A stretch of DNA of 34,906 bases from Rhodospirillales bacterium (GCA_028824295.1 JAPPED010000006.1:1-34906); one strand, 5' to 3'; shown: positions 9,663-17,975, counted from the first letter of the stretch. Notes: generated by a model not told the origin, from the sequence alone. Numbers and translations are program-made.

Positions 9663-11006
9663 ATGACCCAGCGTGTTCCCGTAACCGTGCTGACCGGATT
9701 TCTCGGCAGCGGCAAAACCACCCTGCTCAACCGAATTCTGACGGAGAACCACGGTCAACGCATAGCCGTGATCGAGAACGAGTTTGGCGAGATCGGCGTC
9801 GATCAGGAGCTGGTGATCAATGCCGACGAAGAAATCTTCGAGATGAACAACGGCTGCATCTGCTGCACCGTGCGAGGCGACCTGATCCGCATCCTGGGAA
9901 ACCTGGTCAAGCGGCGCGACAAGTTCGACCGGATCCTGGTCGAGACCACCGGACTGGCTGACCCGGGCCCGGTGGCGCAGACGTTCTTCGTCGACGACGA
10001 GACCCGCGAGTCGTTCGACCTTGACGGCGTCGTGACCCTGGTCGATGCGAAACATGCGGAGTTGCAGCTCGACACCAGCGAGGAAGCCGCATCGCAGATC
10101 GCCTTCGCAGACGTCATCGTCATCAACAAGATTGATCTGGTTGACACCGACGCACTCGACGCACTGAAACGGCGGCTCAGGTCGATGAATCTCATGGCCC
10201 GCATCGAACAGGTCGAAATGGCCGATGCACCCATGGAACAAGTGCTGAACGTCGGCGGCTTTGATCTCGACCGTGCACTGGAGCTCAAACCAAGCTTCCT
10301 CGAACCGGAGTATGCATTCGAGTGGGGCGGTGTACTGCGCCTCGACGGCAAGGCGAAATTCAGGCTTCAGAATGGGCCAGATCCCGTGATGTCGGCGGTG
10401 CTGGAGCCCATCCACGCGGCCACGACCGAAGCCCTGATGGAGGCCGCGGAACGCGTCTACACCCGGTTCTCGGCACCCGGTGAGGTGCTGCAGCCGGGCG
10501 CCACGATGACCCCGGGCGAAACCCTCTGGACGCTGACGCTCACCGATGCCGATCACTACGAATACACGCTTGCTGCCGATCAGCCGGGCCTCTACGCACT
10601 GTTTACCGAGCACACGCCGGAGGAATTCGACGCCGGGTTCTACGGTGATTCGGGTGCGGGCATCGACGTTGCGATGGAGCATTTTTTCAATCCGGAGCAC
10701 ACGCACGACGACACGGTCGGTTCGATCGCCCTGGAACTCGATGGCGAGATCGACGGCACGGCGCTCAACGCATGGATGGGCCAGCTGCTGCAGACCCGAG
10801 GCCCCGATATTTTCCGGATGAAGGGCATTCTGGCGATCGCGGGCGAAGAGCAGCGATTCGTGTTCCAGGGCGTGCACATGCTGTTCGACGGCCAGCCCGG
10901 CAAGGCCTGGGGCGACCAGCCCCGCTCCAACCGCCTGGTCTTTATCGGCCGCAATCTGGATGAGACGGAGCTGGAACAGGGTTTGCGCAATTGCCGGGCG
11001 CGATGA
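9663..11006 (+). CDS. COG0523/CobW-family GTPase, putative zinc chaperone
   Basis: A 447-residue G3E-family GTPase thought to deliver metal to client proteins. The Walker A motif GFLGSGKT is at 12-19. The metal-binding CxCC motif is NGCICC (C65, C67, C68). The Walker B-like ETTGLADPGPV is near 94-104 and the guanine-specificity motif NKID at 155-158. The C-terminal CobW_C region contains a His/Asp-rich stretch (HFFNPEHTHDD) that could bind metal. It resembles the group found with Zur regulons, and here a zur-znu operon lies 6.5 kb away with a degenerate paralogue in between. Zinc is inferred from this context; other metals cannot be excluded. The gene starts at ATG 9663, and a WD40 gene follows on the same strand. 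Confidence 0.9.
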   Translation: MTQRVPVTVLTGFLGSGKTTLLNRILTENHGQRIAVIENEFGEIGVDQELVINADEEIFEMNNGCICCTVRGDLIRILGNLVKRRDKFDRILVETTGLADPGPVAQTFFVDDETRESFDLDGVVTLVDAKHAELQLDTSEEAASQIAFADVIVINKIDLVDTDALDALKRRLRSMNLMARIEQVEMADAPMEQVLNVGGFDLDRALELKPSFLEPEYAFEWGGVLRLDGKAKFRLQNGPDPVMSAVLEPIHAATTEALMEAAERVYTRFSAPGEVLQPGATMTPGETLWTLTLTDADHYEYTLAADQPGLYALFTEHTPEEFDAGFYGDSGAGIDVAMEHFFNPEHTHDDTVGSIALELDGEIDGTALNAWMGQLLQTRGPDIFRMKGILAIAGEEQRFVFQGVHMLFDGQPGKAWGDQPRSNRLVFIGRNLDETELEQGLRNCRAR

Positions 11007-11260
11007 GAACAGTCGCCATCGAGCCCGGGGGCGAATCGGACAAAACCGACGGTTGGCATTTGGAGTGATCTGCAGCGAAGCGGTACTTTGCCAGCCGGTG
11101 AGACGTTCCACGCCCCGGCGGGAGCAAAGCCTGTCCCCACGGCCGTTGCAGGCTCGGCGACAACCGCGGATGCCCGACAGCAGTCTCATGCTCCTGTTTC
11201 CCGGCAGCCCGAGGGCTCGGATTGCCGGTCTGCGAGGCGATCAATGCGATGTGACAGGCG

Positions 11261-12337
11261 ATGTTCGTTCAACCGACGGCTGGGTCGAAGGCCGTGAGTG
11301 ACTATGGGCTCGATAGTTGGACAGTGAACGCGCCTCTGACCGGCGTGTGTGTCGAGCGTAGCGGGCAGTTTGCAGCGTTTGCGGGAGGGGACGGCTGCGT
11401 TCGCATTGTTTCCCTTGTTGAACCGGAATCCTCTCTCTCGGTATGGTCACTAACAAAAGGCGCAGTGCTGGCGCTGACCCCCGATTGTCAGGCGCGCGGC
11501 TTCCTGTGTGGGGCCGATGACAGCGCGCTGTACCAAGTCCATCCCATGGATGGACCACGAGAGCTGGCGCTGCTCACCCGTTCTTGGCCAGATCAAGTGG
11601 TCGCGCACCCGCGTGGCCTGCGAGCGGTCTCCGACGGCCCGGAAGTCCGGCTGCTGGACGCCGAGGGCCGGCTGGTCACCGTGCTTGCCGAGCATCCAAG
11701 CACCGTCGCCGGCCTGGCCTTTGACGACAGCGGCCGGCGGCTGGCCGTCTCGCACTACAACGGGGTCAGCCTGTGGACGCTGGACGGGCGAAGCGGTGAG
11801 CCGCAGCGCCTGTGTCATCGAGGCTCACACCTCGATCTAACCTGGAGCAGGAACGGCCGGTTTCTGGTGACGGCCACGCAGGAAAAGACACTGCACGTGT
11901 GGGATCTCGTGTCCGGGCAGGACTCCACGCTCGGGCCGTGCATCAACAAGGTCAAGGCGCTCAGCTGGAGCGCTGACGGATCGTGGCTGCTCGCCTCGGG
12001 GGCCGATACCGTTAGCGGTTGGTCATTCTCGAACGACCGCCTGCCGGCGGCGGCGCCGCACATGCTGGGGCGCTACAGCGAATACCTGATCGGCAATGTT
12101 TGCGCCAACCCCAGCCTCGCCCTGGCGGCGGCCGGGTACAACGATGGCGGTCTTGAGCTGGTGAGCCTGGCGGTTCAGCCGCAGAGGCGGAGCCTGGTCA
12201 GAGCGCCAAGCAGTCCAATCGCAGGCCTCGCGTGGTCCCCGAGCGGGGACCACTTGCTCGGCGGAGACAAGGACGGGCGATTGTTCGCATATCGTTTCGA
12301 TAGCGATTCGCTCGCCCGCCTTGCCTGCACAGATTGA
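11261..12337 (+). CDS. WD40-repeat protein
   Basis: A 358-residue protein built of WD40-like blades. Repeat units are seen near residues 26-52, 148-175, 190-218 (with HVWDLVSG), 231-257 and 320-348, each with a GLAW/ALSW-S-x-DG core. It probably folds as one seven-bladed propeller, with some blades too diverged to count. No signal peptide or catalytic residues are visible, so a scaffold or binding role is likely. The start is uncertain: ATG 11261 or the in-frame GTG 11294 (GAAGG upstream). It lies 254 bp after the COG0523 gene on the same strand, and its end is 6 bp from the convergent cyclase gene. A link to zinc is suggested only by this position. Confidence 0.82.
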   Translation: MFVQPTAGSKAVSDYGLDSWTVNAPLTGVCVERSGQFAAFAGGDGCVRIVSLVEPESSLSVWSLTKGAVLALTPDCQARGFLCGADDSALYQVHPMDGPRELALLTRSWPDQVVAHPRGLRAVSDGPEVRLLDAEGRLVTVLAEHPSTVAGLAFDDSGRRLAVSHYNGVSLWTLDGRSGEPQRLCHRGSHLDLTWSRNGRFLVTATQEKTLHVWDLVSGQDSTLGPCINKVKALSWSADGSWLLASGADTVSGWSFSNDRLPAAAPHMLGRYSEYLIGNVCANPSLALAAAGYNDGGLELVSLAVQPQRRSLVRAPSSPIAGLAWSPSGDHLLGGDKDGRLFAYRFDSDSLARLACTD

Positions 12338-12343
12338 CGTTCG

Positions 12344-13516
12344 CTAGACGACCGCAATCGGGTTGCCCGGTGAACCCGTGGCACCCTTGATCGGCAGCGT
12401 CGAGAAGATGAAGGCGAACTTGTAGACGCCGTCATTGGCCAGATGGTCGAGCCGCACGTTCTCCAGGATGTGGATACCGTTCTTCGGCAGGAAAATCTGG
12501 TGGACGGGGAATGCCAGGTTCGGATCCGGGTTGGGCACGCACTCAATCGCCCAGACGTCGGCCGCACCCACGGAAATTCCCTTGGCTGCGAGCCATTCCG
12601 CCGCGCCCACGCCAATTCCAGGCTCGCCAGAATTGAACCGGGCGTTGTCCTTCATCCACAACTCTTCGCCCCAGCCGGTGCGCCACATGCACGCGCTGCC
12701 TTCAGTGATGTCGGCTTCGCTCATGCCTTGACGTTCCAGGCAGGCCTGCAAGTCGGCGACGGTGATCTCCTCACCCTTGTCCAGCATGCGCCCCTTGAGG
12801 CTCATGACGTCGAACAGGATGCCACGACAGAAGAACGGCTTGACATGTTCCATGCCGAGCGCCTGCAGCCCGTAAGCGCCGGCAGTTGACCCTGCCTCGG
12901 CGTCGTTGTTGTGCAGGTCCTTCGTGGTGAAACCGTTGTAGAAGACCTCCTGGGACAGGTCGCCCGCTTCGCCGATCCGGGCGCCGATGTGGGCGAGTCC
13001 GTCGAACTGCGTGCCGACCTGACCGATTTCGGTGGTCAGGATCTCGTCGTGCCAGATGATCTGGTTCTTGCCGAATGCGCCCCCGGTCGGAGCGCCCGGG
13101 ATCCGCAGCGCAAACACGCGCTGGCCGAACAACGGCATGCCGTACTCGTAGACCCGGCCCAGGCTGTAGACCTTGCCCTTCTTGATCAGGCTAACCGCGT
13201 CCAGCGCCACCTCGGGCGTCATGTGGTTGGTCGAGCCGGTCTGGTCGCCCTCGCCCCAGCGAGACGGCCACCATTTCTCAGCGATCGGCGTACCCTCGAT
13301 ACCGCCTTCGGCGGCGTGTGCAGGCTTCACCAGATCCAGTTCATGCATCACGTCATCGCCGAAGGCGCCGACTGCGGCCGCGCCTGTGGCGATTGTGGCG
13401 GTCTTGATGAACGTGCGGCGGGACTCGGACTCGAGTCCGTCACCATCTTGGGCCTGAACGGACTGTGCGTCCGTATCCTGGTCTTCGGAGTTAATTGGAC
13501 GTTGTTCGTCGCTCAT
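12344..13516 (-). CDS. Tat-exported cyclase-family protein (kynurenine-formamidase-like fold)
   Basis: A 390-residue member of the 'cyclase' metal-dependent hydrolase family, which includes kynurenine formamidase. A hydrophilic lead of about 30 residues is followed by the twin-arginine signal ESRRTFIKTATIATGAAAVGA, so the folded protein is predicted to be exported to the periplasm. The family metal motif appears as GTQFDGLAHIG, with Gln where many formamidases have His. ATG 13516 is chosen because GGGAGGA stands 7 bp upstream; the frame opens a few codons earlier. It is preceded by a strong promoter overlapped by a Zur-like box, so expression in zinc starvation is likely. The substrate is unknown. 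Confidence 0.82.
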   Translation of the reverse strand: MSDEQRPINSEDQDTDAQSVQAQDGDGLESESRRTFIKTATIATGAAAVGAFGDDVMHELDLVKPAHAAEGGIEGTPIAEKWWPSRWGEGDQTGSTNHMTPEVALDAVSLIKKGKVYSLGRVYEYGMPLFGQRVFALRIPGAPTGGAFGKNQIIWHDEILTTEIGQVGTQFDGLAHIGARIGEAGDLSQEVFYNGFTTKDLHNNDAEAGSTAGAYGLQALGMEHVKPFFCRGILFDVMSLKGRMLDKGEEITVADLQACLERQGMSEADITEGSACMWRTGWGEELWMKDNARFNSGEPGIGVGAAEWLAAKGISVGAADVWAIECVPNPDPNLAFPVHQIFLPKNGIHILENVRLDHLANDGVYKFAFIFSTLPIKGATGSPGNPIAVV

Positions 13517-13561
13517 CGCGGTTCCTCCCAACGTAGTGTCGGCCGAAAATGTCCTGTCGAA

Positions 13562-13597
13562 GAAACATTATAACATTTCAACACGGAAAAATGTCAA
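13562..13597 (-). promoter_or_regulatory. promoter with Zur-like box upstream of the cyclase-family gene
   Basis: On the minus strand a perfect -35 TTGACA (13592-13597) and a perfect -10 TATAAT (13567-13572) with an extended TG are separated by 19 bp. The 18-mer GAAATGTTATAATGTTTC (13562-13579) overlaps the -10 and matches the idealised Zur palindrome GAAATGTTATAACATTTC at 16 of 18 positions. Predicted transcription starts near 13560, about 44 bp before the ATG. Occupation of this box would block RNA polymerase, as expected for zinc-dependent repression. Confidence 0.68.
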
Positions 13598-13624
13598 TCC
13601 CCGTCCGTGAAGTTGACCGCAGGG

Positions 13625-13655
13625 CGGCACGGCAAAGCGGCACGGCAAAGCGGCA
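13625..13655. repeat. short tandem repeat, 13-bp unit
   Basis: The unit CGGCACGGCAAAG occurs twice in direct succession (13625-13637, 13638-13650), followed by a partial third copy. It lies between the two minus-strand genes, upstream of the cyclase promoter. It is probably slippage-derived; no function is apparent. Confidence 0.7.
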
Positions 13656-13724
13656 TGATTTTGCAACGGCGCAAGGTGACGGTTGGTTGCATCGCTAGCG
13701 GCAGCAGCAAGACATTCCCTTCCA

Positions 13725-14777
13725 CTAAACCGGTAGCGACGGATCCCGCGCTGCGCGGGCTGCCCGGGCCGCGCGTGCATCGCTCAGGCGCTGAAAATGC
13801 GGTAAGTCCAGGCGCAGGCTGTCTTCAACTGCGGCGCGGTCGAGATTGGAGGTGATGAACAGCAACCGGGAGCGATCGACCGCGGCCTCCGGCAACCACT
13901 GCGGAGGCTGGTAGACATGCTGGACGCCGTTGATAACTACGGGCCCGTCCATGCCCTTGATGTTGATAGCGCCCTTCGTTCGATACATGACGTCGCCGTT
14001 CGACTGCGTGCCGGCGTTCAGCCAGCCGTGCAGGGCCTCCCATTCGAGTGCGTGCGAAAATTCGATCGCGAATCCATGCAGCCCGTTCTCTAGCAGATCG
14101 CTGTTGGCATAGTGCGGCGAGGCCAGCCAGCCGCTCAAATCACCATCCAGCAGTCGTGTTTCCAGGCCTGCCCCGAGCAATGCTTCAGCCAGGAAAGGCT
14201 GATCGGACGGCACGCGGACGGCACCGGGGTTCAATCCCTGCAGCAGGGCGTGTGTTGCCGGATCAGCGCGTGACGCGGTGTCGAGCACGATGCGGTCGGC
14301 CACGGCAAGCTGCTTGAAGCCATACTGTGACCGCGCCAGCGCGTTCAACCGGTTGGCGCCGCCCATGACCGTCACCACGCTGTCGAGCCGAAAGTACTCC
14401 GTGACCAGCGCATTGTTCAGCAACGTTTGCATGATTGGCGCCGGATCAGCATCGGCGAGGGTTTCGATCAACACTTGGTCAAATTCGATTTCGCCCTGAG
14501 CCCGCTGGGCAAACAGCCGGCGCAGGCTGCTGACCAACCCCGAGCGGGTGATACAGCACAAACACCCGATGGCATGCGGCACCATCTGCCCGGCAACACG
14601 GTCGGTCGACGCGGCGGTGAACTCCGGACCGTCGACATCGTTGCTGATCACCGCCCAGCGACCACCGTCCGTTTCCAGCAGGTGTTCAACGGCTTCGGTT
14701 CTTGTACGGGCATCGACCCCGCAGACCACGATCGCCGGCAGCTTGGCTCGGGCAGAGTCAGGGACAAATTTCAGCAT
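13725..14777 (-). CDS. COG0523-like protein lacking the GTP-binding P-loop
   Basis: A 350-residue paralogue of the COG0523 GTPases. The CxCC metal motif is kept (GCLCC, C72, C74, C75), and ETLADADPAPI aligns with the ETTGLADP switch region. The C-terminal CobW_C domain is recognisable near residues 240-335 (KGAINIKGMDGPVVINGVQHVYQ). At the Walker A position the sequence is GVDARTRT (20-27) instead of GFLGSGKT, with no lysine, and no NKxD motif is seen near 163-170. It therefore probably cannot hydrolyse GTP in the usual way. ATG 14777 has AGGTGA 8 bp upstream; the frame opens at 14828. It lies 141 bp after znuA on the same strand and may be the last gene of the zur-znu unit. Confidence 0.85.
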   Translation of the reverse strand: MLKFVPDSARAKLPAIVVCGVDARTRTEAVEHLLETDGGRWAVISNDVDGPEFTAASTDRVAGQMVPHAIGCLCCITRSGLVSSLRRLFAQRAQGEIEFDQVLIETLADADPAPIMQTLLNNALVTEYFRLDSVVTVMGGANRLNALARSQYGFKQLAVADRIVLDTASRADPATHALLQGLNPGAVRVPSDQPFLAEALLGAGLETRLLDGDLSGWLASPHYANSDLLENGLHGFAIEFSHALEWEALHGWLNAGTQSNGDVMYRTKGAINIKGMDGPVVINGVQHVYQPPQWLPEAAVDRSRLLFITSNLDRAAVEDSLRLDLPHFQRLSDARAARAARAARDPSLPV

Positions 14778-14801
14778 GGTTGGTTCACCTGAACAGTGCA
14801 G

Positions 14802-14819
14802 GGACGAGACCGCTCGTCC
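14802..14819 (-). terminator. hairpin between znuA and the COG0523-like gene
   Basis: A perfect 7-bp stem, GGACGAG with CTCGTCC, with a 4-base loop lies 100 bp downstream of znuA. No T-tract follows, so it may only attenuate read-through or protect the upstream mRNA's 3' end. Confidence 0.3.
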
Positions 14820-14918
14820 GGTTGTCAACGGGGTGTTGTGGTCCGGTTGGCAAGGGCGAATGCCCCGGACGGCCAGCCTTGCGGGGTACCGGCAAGCGCG
14901 CGCTCATCTGATGATCAG

Positions 14919-15824
14919 TCAAGCCGACAGCGCCCGTGCAAGCGTCATCGCGTTGTAACGCATCATGTCGAGATAGGTGGACGCAGGACCGTCAGGTCCG
15001 GACAGCGCATCGGAGTAGAGCGTCCCGCCGATGGAAGCCCCGGTTTCGTTGGTGATCTGCTCGAGGAGACGCGAATCGGTGATCGCTTCGAGAAAGACGG
15101 CCTCGATCCTCTCTTGACGGATCTGCCGGATCAGCGTGGCGACGTCCGTTGCAGACGCCTCGCTTTCCGTGCTGACGCCATGGGGTGCCACAAAGTGCAG
15201 ACCGTAGGCTTCGGAAAAGTATCCGAAGGCGTCGTGGGACGTCACGACGGTACGCCGGTCCGCTGGCAGCCCCGCGAACAGCTCGCGGATTTCCGCCTCC
15301 AGCGCCTCGATTTCGGCCACATAGGCAGCACGGTTCCGGTAGTAGAAATCCGCGTTCTCCGGATCAGAGGTAGCCAGTGCCCCCGTGATGTTGTCGACGT
15401 AGACCAATGCGTTTGCAAGGCTCTGCCAAGCATGCGGGTCGAAGGCGTCGTGGTAGTCGTGATCGGCAAGCGCGATTGGCTCAATTCCCTCGCTTGCCAC
15501 CACGCGGACGCCAGCAAAGTGCGATGCCTCGACGAGTCGATCCAGCCAGCCTTCGAATGAGAGGCCATTGACCACGAGGATCTCGGCCTGGCTCACGGCG
15601 CGCGCATCTTCCGGGACCGGCTGGTACACATGGGCGTCGCCGTTGGGCCCCACGAGCATGGTGACGGCCACCTTTCCCCCCCCAATGCGCTCAACCATGT
15701 CTCCAAGAATTGAGAAGGTGGCGACGACCGGGATGGGCCCGGCGGACCAGGCCAGCGTTGGACCGGTCAACACAAGGACGAAAAGAGCCGTCGCTGCTTT
15801 CAGCAGGTTTCTGCGGTCGAGCAT
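14919..15824 (-). CDS. znuA: zinc/manganese ABC transporter substrate-binding protein
   Basis: A periplasmic metal-binding lipoprotein-like or soluble receptor of the cluster A-I family, 301 residues. The signal sequence is about residues 1-28 (RRNLLKAATALFVLVLTGPTLAWSAG). Metal ligands by pattern are H65 (DAHVYQP), H131 (DPHAWQS), H197 (SHDAFGYF) and D272 (YSDALSG). Three histidines plus Asp is the ZnuA/TroA set, favouring zinc over the His2-Glu-Asp manganese set. Only a short acidic His stretch (ADHDYHDAFDPH) replaces the long His-rich loop of E. coli ZnuA. It is the last transporter gene in zur - 44-codon gene - znuC - znuB - znuA, 12 bp after znuB. Confidence 0.92.
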   Translation of the reverse strand: MLDRRNLLKAATALFVLVLTGPTLAWSAGPIPVVATFSILGDMVERIGGGKVAVTMLVGPNGDAHVYQPVPEDARAVSQAEILVVNGLSFEGWLDRLVEASHFAGVRVVASEGIEPIALADHDYHDAFDPHAWQSLANALVYVDNITGALATSDPENADFYYRNRAAYVAEIEALEAEIRELFAGLPADRRTVVTSHDAFGYFSEAYGLHFVAPHGVSTESEASATDVATLIRQIRQERIEAVFLEAITDSRLLEQITNETGASIGGTLYSDALSGPDGPASTYLDMMRYNAMTLARALSA

Positions 15825-15836
15825 CGGAATTTCTAG

Positions 15837-16703
15837 CTAGGCTTCAGCGTGACGATACGGATGGACCCGTGCGACAAAGCTGCCCGTCGGTCCGAAGGTG
15901 AGCGACAGCCCGTACGCGAAACCCGCTGCGAGGATGATTGCCGGTCCGGACGGCAGCCCGAAATGGTAGGAAACAAGGAGACCGCAGACGCTCGCGGCCA
16001 CGGCGATAGTGACCGCGGTGAGGATGAGCCCGCCTATGCTGACGGCCCAAAACCGCGCGGCAGCGGCCGGAACAATCATGATGCCGACGACCATCAGGGT
16101 GCCGAGCGCGTGGAAGCCACCGACGAGGTTCAGGACGACAAGCGCGAGAAACGTGAAATGAGTCACGGCGCTCAGCCTGCTCACTGCCCGCAGGAACTGC
16201 GGATCCGCGCACTCAAGGACCAGTGGGCGGAACAGAAGTGCAAGCGCCAGCAGCGTGATGCTCGCGATGCTGCACAACAGAATCAACGCCGAGTTGTTGA
16301 GCGCAAGCACCGTGCCAAAGAGCACGTGCATCAGGTCGACGTTGCTGCCGCGGGTGGACACGATCAGCACGCCAAGCGCCAGCGAGATCAGGTAGAAGGC
16401 CGCGAGGCTCGCATCTTCCCGCAGCGCCGTGACGCGGGTGACGAAGCCCGAAAGCAGCGCGACGGCAATGCCCGCCAACAGCCCGCCTATCGTCATGGCC
16501 CCGAGCGAGAGTCCCGCTACGAGATAACCGACCGCCGCGCCGGGCAGGATCGCGTGCGCCATCGCATCGCCGGTCAGGCTCATCCTGCGCAGCAGCAGAA
16601 AGACGCCCACGGGCGTGGCGCCCACTGAGATTGCGATGCAACCCAGCATTGCACGGCGCATGAAGCCAAATTCGACGAACGGTTCAACCAGCGCTTCCCA
16701 CAT
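15837..16703 (-). CDS. znuB: zinc ABC transporter permease
   Basis: Inner-membrane permease of the ABC-3 family, 288 residues, with about eight or nine hydrophobic segments. The family motif region SLTGDAMAHAILPGAAVGYL (residues 42-61) is the typical ABC-3 signature, and GGFHALGTLMVVGIMIVPAAAARF is the conserved late segment. The ATG at 16703 overlaps the znuC stop by one base (TAATG), so the two genes are translated together. It would form the channel for zinc delivered by ZnuA, powered by ZnuC. Confidence 0.94.
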   Translation of the reverse strand: MWEALVEPFVEFGFMRRAMLGCIAISVGATPVGVFLLLRRMSLTGDAMAHAILPGAAVGYLVAGLSLGAMTIGGLLAGIAVALLSGFVTRVTALREDASLAAFYLISLALGVLIVSTRGSNVDLMHVLFGTVLALNNSALILLCSIASITLLALALLFRPLVLECADPQFLRAVSRLSAVTHFTFLALVVLNLVGGFHALGTLMVVGIMIVPAAAARFWAVSIGGLILTAVTIAVAASVCGLLVSYHFGLPSGPAIILAAGFAYGLSLTFGPTGSFVARVHPYRHAEA

Positions 16704-17446
16704 TACGAAGCGTATCTCCCGCAGTCATGGGGCGGGCCGACACATGCCTCGCACATCTGGCGGGCACGGAACTGGTTCGCCGCCGTCAGCACCTCTGCCG
16801 TGGGGCCGTGCGCCACGAGATCACGCGCCAGTATCAACGTCTCAGGAAAATGCTCCCGGACCGTCTCTGCATCATGCAGAACGGCGATCACCGTGCGCCC
16901 CTCGCCATGCCAGCGCTGCACCACACCCAGGAGATCAATCATTGTCTTGGCATCGATCGCCGTGAACGGTTCGTCGAGTAGCACGAGCCGCGCGTCCTGA
17001 AGCAAGAGCCGAGCGAAAAGCGCCCGCTGAAGCTGTCCGCCCGACAGCGAACCGACGGGTCGGGACTCAAACCCGGTGAGACCGACGGCGGAAATGGCAT
17101 CGTCGACCCGGGCACGAAGTGCGGCGCGCAGCCCGAAGAATCCGCCAATCTCACTCCAGAGACCCACAGCCACCAGATCGACGACCGTGATCGGAAACGA
17201 CTGATCGATGTCCGATTGCTGCGGCAAGTAGGCGATATCGCTCCGGGTACAGGTTCCGAAGTCGACCCTCCCTGCCAGCGGACGCAATGCGCCCGTCATC
17301 CCCTTCAGCAGTGTCGATTTGCCCGCACCGTTGGGCCCTACAACGGCGGTCAGACTGCCGTCGGCAACCTCGCCATCAAGCTGGCGTACCGCCGGATGCC
17401 GGTCGTATCCGAGGGTCAACTCCTCAAATGCAACAGCGTAGGTCAT
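16703..17446 (-). CDS. znuC: zinc ABC transporter ATP-binding protein
   Basis: A 247-residue ATPase of the metal-uptake ABC transporters. Walker A GPNGAGKST is at 37-45, the Q-loop near LPQQ at 74-77, the signature LSGGQ at 134-138, and Walker B LVLLDEP at 154-160. A switch histidine follows in VLHDAE. ATG 17446 is chosen because it overlaps the stop of the preceding 44-codon gene as ATGA and has GGGGAG upstream. A longer frame to 17488 would overlap that small gene and adds no family-like residues. It is part of the zur-znu operon. Confidence 0.94.
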   Translation of the reverse strand: MTYAVAFEELTLGYDRHPAVRQLDGEVADGSLTAVVGPNGAGKSTLLKGMTGALRPLAGRVDFGTCTRSDIAYLPQQSDIDQSFPITVVDLVAVGLWSEIGGFFGLRAALRARVDDAISAVGLTGFESRPVGSLSGGQLQRALFARLLLQDARLVLLDEPFTAIDAKTMIDLLGVVQRWHGEGRTVIAVLHDAETVREHFPETLILARDLVAHGPTAEVLTAANQFRARQMCEACVGPPHDCGRYAS

Positions 17447-17577
17447 TGGCTCCCCGGTGTGGAGGTCGCCCAGAAAAATGCGGCCCAAAGCGCCATGACG
17501 AACAGTACCGCTACGGCGAGCCGTGGACCGACTCCCACGAGAAGCACCCTACCGGCCACGTGGCGCCAGACTTTCAT
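17443..17577 (-). CDS. 44-residue single-span membrane protein inside the zur-znu operon
   Basis: A short gene not matching any family I know. It encodes a basic N terminus (MKVWRHVAGR), then a hydrophobic stretch of about 25 residues with two tryptophans (LAVAVLFVMALWAAFFWAT), and a short tail. This predicts one transmembrane helix with the N terminus in the cytoplasm. Its ATG overlaps the zur stop (ATGA) and its own TGA overlaps the znuC ATG (ATGA), so it fits exactly between the two and should be translationally coupled to both. It fills what would otherwise be a 127-bp gap in a compact operon. It could be an accessory subunit of the ZnuBC permease or a coupling leader; function is unknown. 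Confidence 0.68.
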   Translation of the reverse strand: MKVWRHVAGRVLLVGVGPRLAVAVLFVMALWAAFFWATSTPGSQ

Positions 17578-17975
17578 GCTTGATCCTCTGCTGATCCGCA
17601 GCTTGCGCACTGGCCGTGGACCTCAATCACGTGGCGTGTCGGTGCGAAGCCCGACTGTCCCGCGATGCTGGACAGCTCCCTCAGCAGGTCCGGTGCGACG
17701 AATTCCTCGACCTCCCCGCAATCATCACAGATCGAGAGAATCGACGCGTCTTTATGCGAATGTGACTTGCAGGCGATAAAGGCATTAAGGGATTCAAGAC
17801 GGTGCACGCCGCCGCGCTCCGTCAACGCTGCCAGGGCACGATAGATGGTTGGCGGTGCAAGCTGAGGGTTACTGTCACGCAATTGGCCAAGTACCTCGTA
17901 AGCGGACATTGGAGTACCGCGACGCCGCAAGATGGCAAGCACCTCCGCCTGCATGATCTCGCCACGCTTTTTCAT
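17574..17975 (-). CDS. zur: zinc uptake regulator, Fur family
   Basis: A 133-residue Fur-family repressor that binds DNA when zinc is plentiful. The winged helix spans about 1-60, with the recognition segment APPTIYRALAALTERG. Structural zinc cysteines are C83, C86 (CDDC), C123 and C126 (CASC). Regulatory-site candidates include H72 and H74 (SHSHKD), and H115 and H120. Start ATG 17975 has GAGGA about 5 bp upstream. It is the first gene of the operon leading into the znu genes, so it is likely autoregulated through the box at 18029-18046. Zur rather than Fur is chosen because of the znuCBA linkage. Confidence 0.93.
   Translation of the reverse strand: MKKRGEIMQAEVLAILRRRGTPMSAYEVLGQLRDSNPQLAPPTIYRALAALTERGGVHRLESLNAFIACKSHSHKDASILSICDDCGEVEEFVAPDLLRELSSIAGQSGFAPTRHVIEVHGQCASCGSAEDQA

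Noticed and set aside
9639-11189. 516-codon minus-strand frame opposite the COG0523 GTPase
   Set aside because: No domain recognisable; the plus strand encodes clear Walker A, CxCC and NKID motifs.
11007-11260. Cobalamin riboswitch upstream of the WD40 gene
   Set aside because: Scattered resemblance only; the B12 box and conserved core could not be found on either strand.
13625-13655. Tandem repeat as a CRISPR-like array
   Set aside because: Units are 13 bp and directly adjacent, with no spacers and no cas genes in the window.
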